In this document: one piece after another, positions 13,454 to 14,305 of the stretch
Position numbering within the stretch: the stretch's first letter is position 1
Layout of the letters: every line of letters starts with the position of its first letter
Notes under the pieces: generated by a model
What the model saw: the letters and a program-made list of their open reading frames with translations, nothing else
Told to the model about the DNA's origin: nothing
Database searches by the model: none
Translations under genes and position numbers: made by a program
Source of the DNA: CAYRVF01 sp964427535
GTDB lineage: Bacteria > Chloroflexota > Ktedonobacteria > Ktedonobacterales > JADMIN01
Direction: 5' to 3'
DNA length: 14,305 nt
Assembly: GCA_964427535.1 (NCBI GenBank)
Contig: CAYRVF010000129.1
Location: 1 to 14,305 of the forward strand

Positions 13454-13462
13454 TGCTATAAT
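13454..13462 (+). promoter_or_regulatory. Extended -10 promoter of isocitrate dehydrogenase gene
   Basis: TGC-TATAAT (TG at 13454-13455, TATAAT at 13457-13462) is a perfect extended -10. The predicted start is about 13469, giving a leader of about 96 nt. No good -35 is present 17-18 nt upstream. It diverges from the rnpB promoter about 50 bp away. Confidence 0.7.
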
Positions 13463-13534
13463 CTTTGGTGGCCCACGGGGGCGGGCCGCGCGTCATGCCG
13501 CTCCCGGAGCAGCTGCTTTGCACACCGATGTACC

Positions 13535-13554
13535 TGGTGAATGGGCATTCACCA
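13535..13554 (+). promoter_or_regulatory. Perfect 9-bp inverted repeat before icd ribosome binding site
   Basis: TGGTGAATG (13535-13543) and CATTCACCA (13546-13554) are exact reverse complements around GG; as RNA, an 8-bp stem with a GGGC loop. It ends 1 nt before the GGAGG ribosome binding site (13556-13560) of the isocitrate dehydrogenase gene. It could be a translational control hairpin or a repressor site in the leader. Confidence 0.55.
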
Positions 13555-13564
13555 TGGAGGAAGC

Positions 13565-14305
13565 ATGCCGTACGATGTGACGTTGATTCCAGGTGATGGG
13601 ACTGGTCCCGAGATTTCTGAAGCGACCCGCCGTGTGCTGGACGCCACGGGTGTCGAGTTCAGATGGCACGTCCGCGATGCTGGACTCAGCGTGTTGGAGA
13701 AGACTGGCACGGTGCTGCCAGATGATGTGATCGAGTCGATCAAAGAGACCAAAGTCGGTATCAAGGGGCCGATCACGACGCCTGTGGGCAAGGGATTCCG
13801 CAGCGCCAACGTCGCGCTCCGCAAGAGCCTCGACCTCTACGCCAATTTGCGCCCCGCCAAGTCCTATCCGGGTCTGCGCTCGCGCTACGAGCACGTCGAC
13901 CTGATCATCGTCCGCGAGAACACCGAAGACCTCTATGCTGGCATCGAGTACCAGAAGGGCTCGCCAGAGCTGGAGGAGCTGGTCGATTTCATCGACCGTG
14001 TCTCAGGCACCAAGCTCTCCAAAGACGCCGCGATCAGCATCAAATACATCTCGGTCGCGGCCAGCCGCCGCATCGTGAAGTTCGCCTTCGACTACGCGCG
14101 CGCGAACAACCGCCGCAAGGTCACCGCCGTCCACAAGGCGAACATCATGAAGTTCTCCGACGGACTCTTCCTCTCGGTCGCGCAGGAAGTCGCCAAGGAG
14201 TACCCGGATATCCAGTTCGAGGACCGCATCGTCGACAACATGTGCATGCAGCTCGTGCAGAAACCCGAGCTGTATGATGTGCTGGTGCTGCCGAACCTCT
14301 ACGGC
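13565..14305 (+). CDS. icd: Isocitrate dehydrogenase, N-terminal part
   Basis: The first 247 codons of a gene that continues past the window; no stop is reached. The ATG at 13565 has GGAGG 4 nt upstream. The protein is of the isocitrate/isopropylmalate dehydrogenase family: L-I-P-G-D-G-T-G-P-E-I at the start; K-G-P-I-T-T-P-V-G with R-S-A-N-V-A-L-R (S80, N82, R86), equivalent to the substrate and phosphorylation-site loop around Ser113 of E. coli Icd; R96 in N-L-R-P; V-R-E-N-T-E-D-L-Y-A-G-I-E (R118, Y124); K191 in H-K-A-N-I-M-K; and D224 in V-D-N-M. These favour isocitrate over isopropylmalate. It decarboxylates isocitrate to 2-oxoglutarate in the TCA cycle. NAD versus NADP preference depends on residues outside the window. 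Homoisocitrate dehydrogenase is a less likely alternative. Confidence 0.85.
   Translation, partial: MPYDVTLIPGDGTGPEISEATRRVLDATGVEFRWHVRDAGLSVLEKTGTVLPDDVIESIKETKVGIKGPITTPVGKGFRSANVALRKSLDLYANLRPAKSYPGLRSRYEHVDLIIVRENTEDLYAGIEYQKGSPELEELVDFIDRVSGTKLSKDAAISIKYISVAASRRIVKFAFDYARANNRRKVTAVHKANIMKFSDGLFLSVAQEVAKEYPDIQFEDRIVDNMCMQLVQKPELYDVLVLPNLYG

Noticed and set aside
13019..13540. Plus-strand reading frames of 173 and 94 codons (13019-13540 and 13119-13403)
   Set aside because: They are antisense to the RNase P RNA, whose conserved core and closing helix explain this stretch; no ribosome binding site or family resemblance supports a protein.
13495..13596. Upstream 33-codon reading frame in the icd leader overlapping the icd start
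   Set aside because: It has no Shine-Dalgarno and spans the hairpin; a leader peptide is possible but unsupported without conservation.
1..14305. CRISPR array, transposon, integron or toxin-antitoxin pair
   Set aside because: No regularly spaced direct repeats, no transposase or integrase motifs and no paired small toxin-like genes were seen on either strand.

Overview
The window is GC-rich chromosomal DNA with closely packed genes on both strands, strong AGGAG-type ribosome binding sites and sigma-70-like promoters. A class A RNase P RNA, ribosomal protein S21 and MoaC show it is bacterial. The mix of a probable F420-dependent LLM-class oxidoreductase, a DUF2795 protein, a MacB/FtsX-type exporter and many short accessory enzymes fits Chloroflexota (for example Thermomicrobia or Ktedonobacteria relatives) or a related high-GC soil or thermophile lineage. 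That placement is inference; no single marker settles it.

Layout. (1) 1-2990, plus strand: the tail of an ABC exporter ATPase, then its large FtsX/MacB-type permease, ended by a perfect 15-bp hairpin with a UUCG loop at 3038-3071 that also serves the converging gene. (2) 3104-4285, minus strand: a DAO-family FAD oxidoreductase, divergent from a plus-strand pair at 4527-5976 encoding a MaoC-like hydratase and a metallo-beta-lactamase-fold hydrolase. (3) 6006-6260, minus strand: a small DUF2795 protein. (4) 6578-8860, plus strand: a TetR regulator preceded by a perfect 16-bp palindromic operator on its own predicted start site, then a PaaI-like thioesterase and an LLM-class oxidoreductase. (5) 9020-9844, minus strand: three small genes overlapping by a few bases (two-helix membrane protein, unrecognised 61-aa protein, YbjQ/UPF0145 protein) under a clear promoter. 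(6) 10000-10584, plus strand: a DinB-fold protein converging on rpsU (minus) across a 13-bp inverted-repeat terminator. (7) 11113-11637: moaC, divergent from rpsU. (8) 11651-12862, minus strand: an MFS transporter. (9) About 12957-13399, minus strand: the RNase P RNA gene rnpB, divergent from the start of an isocitrate dehydrogenase gene that runs off the window.

How the genes work together. The exporter ATPase and permease form one complex. The MaoC, MBL, thioesterase and LLM oxidoreductase genes look like acyl-CoA or small-molecule catabolism, with the TetR protein probably controlling at least its own downstream genes. rpsU, rnpB, moaC and icd are housekeeping.

I found no mobile element, CRISPR array, toxin-antitoxin pair or clear defence system. 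The least ordinary parts are the overlapping three-gene operon at 9020-9844, the hairpin directly before the icd ribosome binding site, the overlapping opposed -10 elements between rpsU and moaC, and a dispersed GC-rich intergenic repeat.
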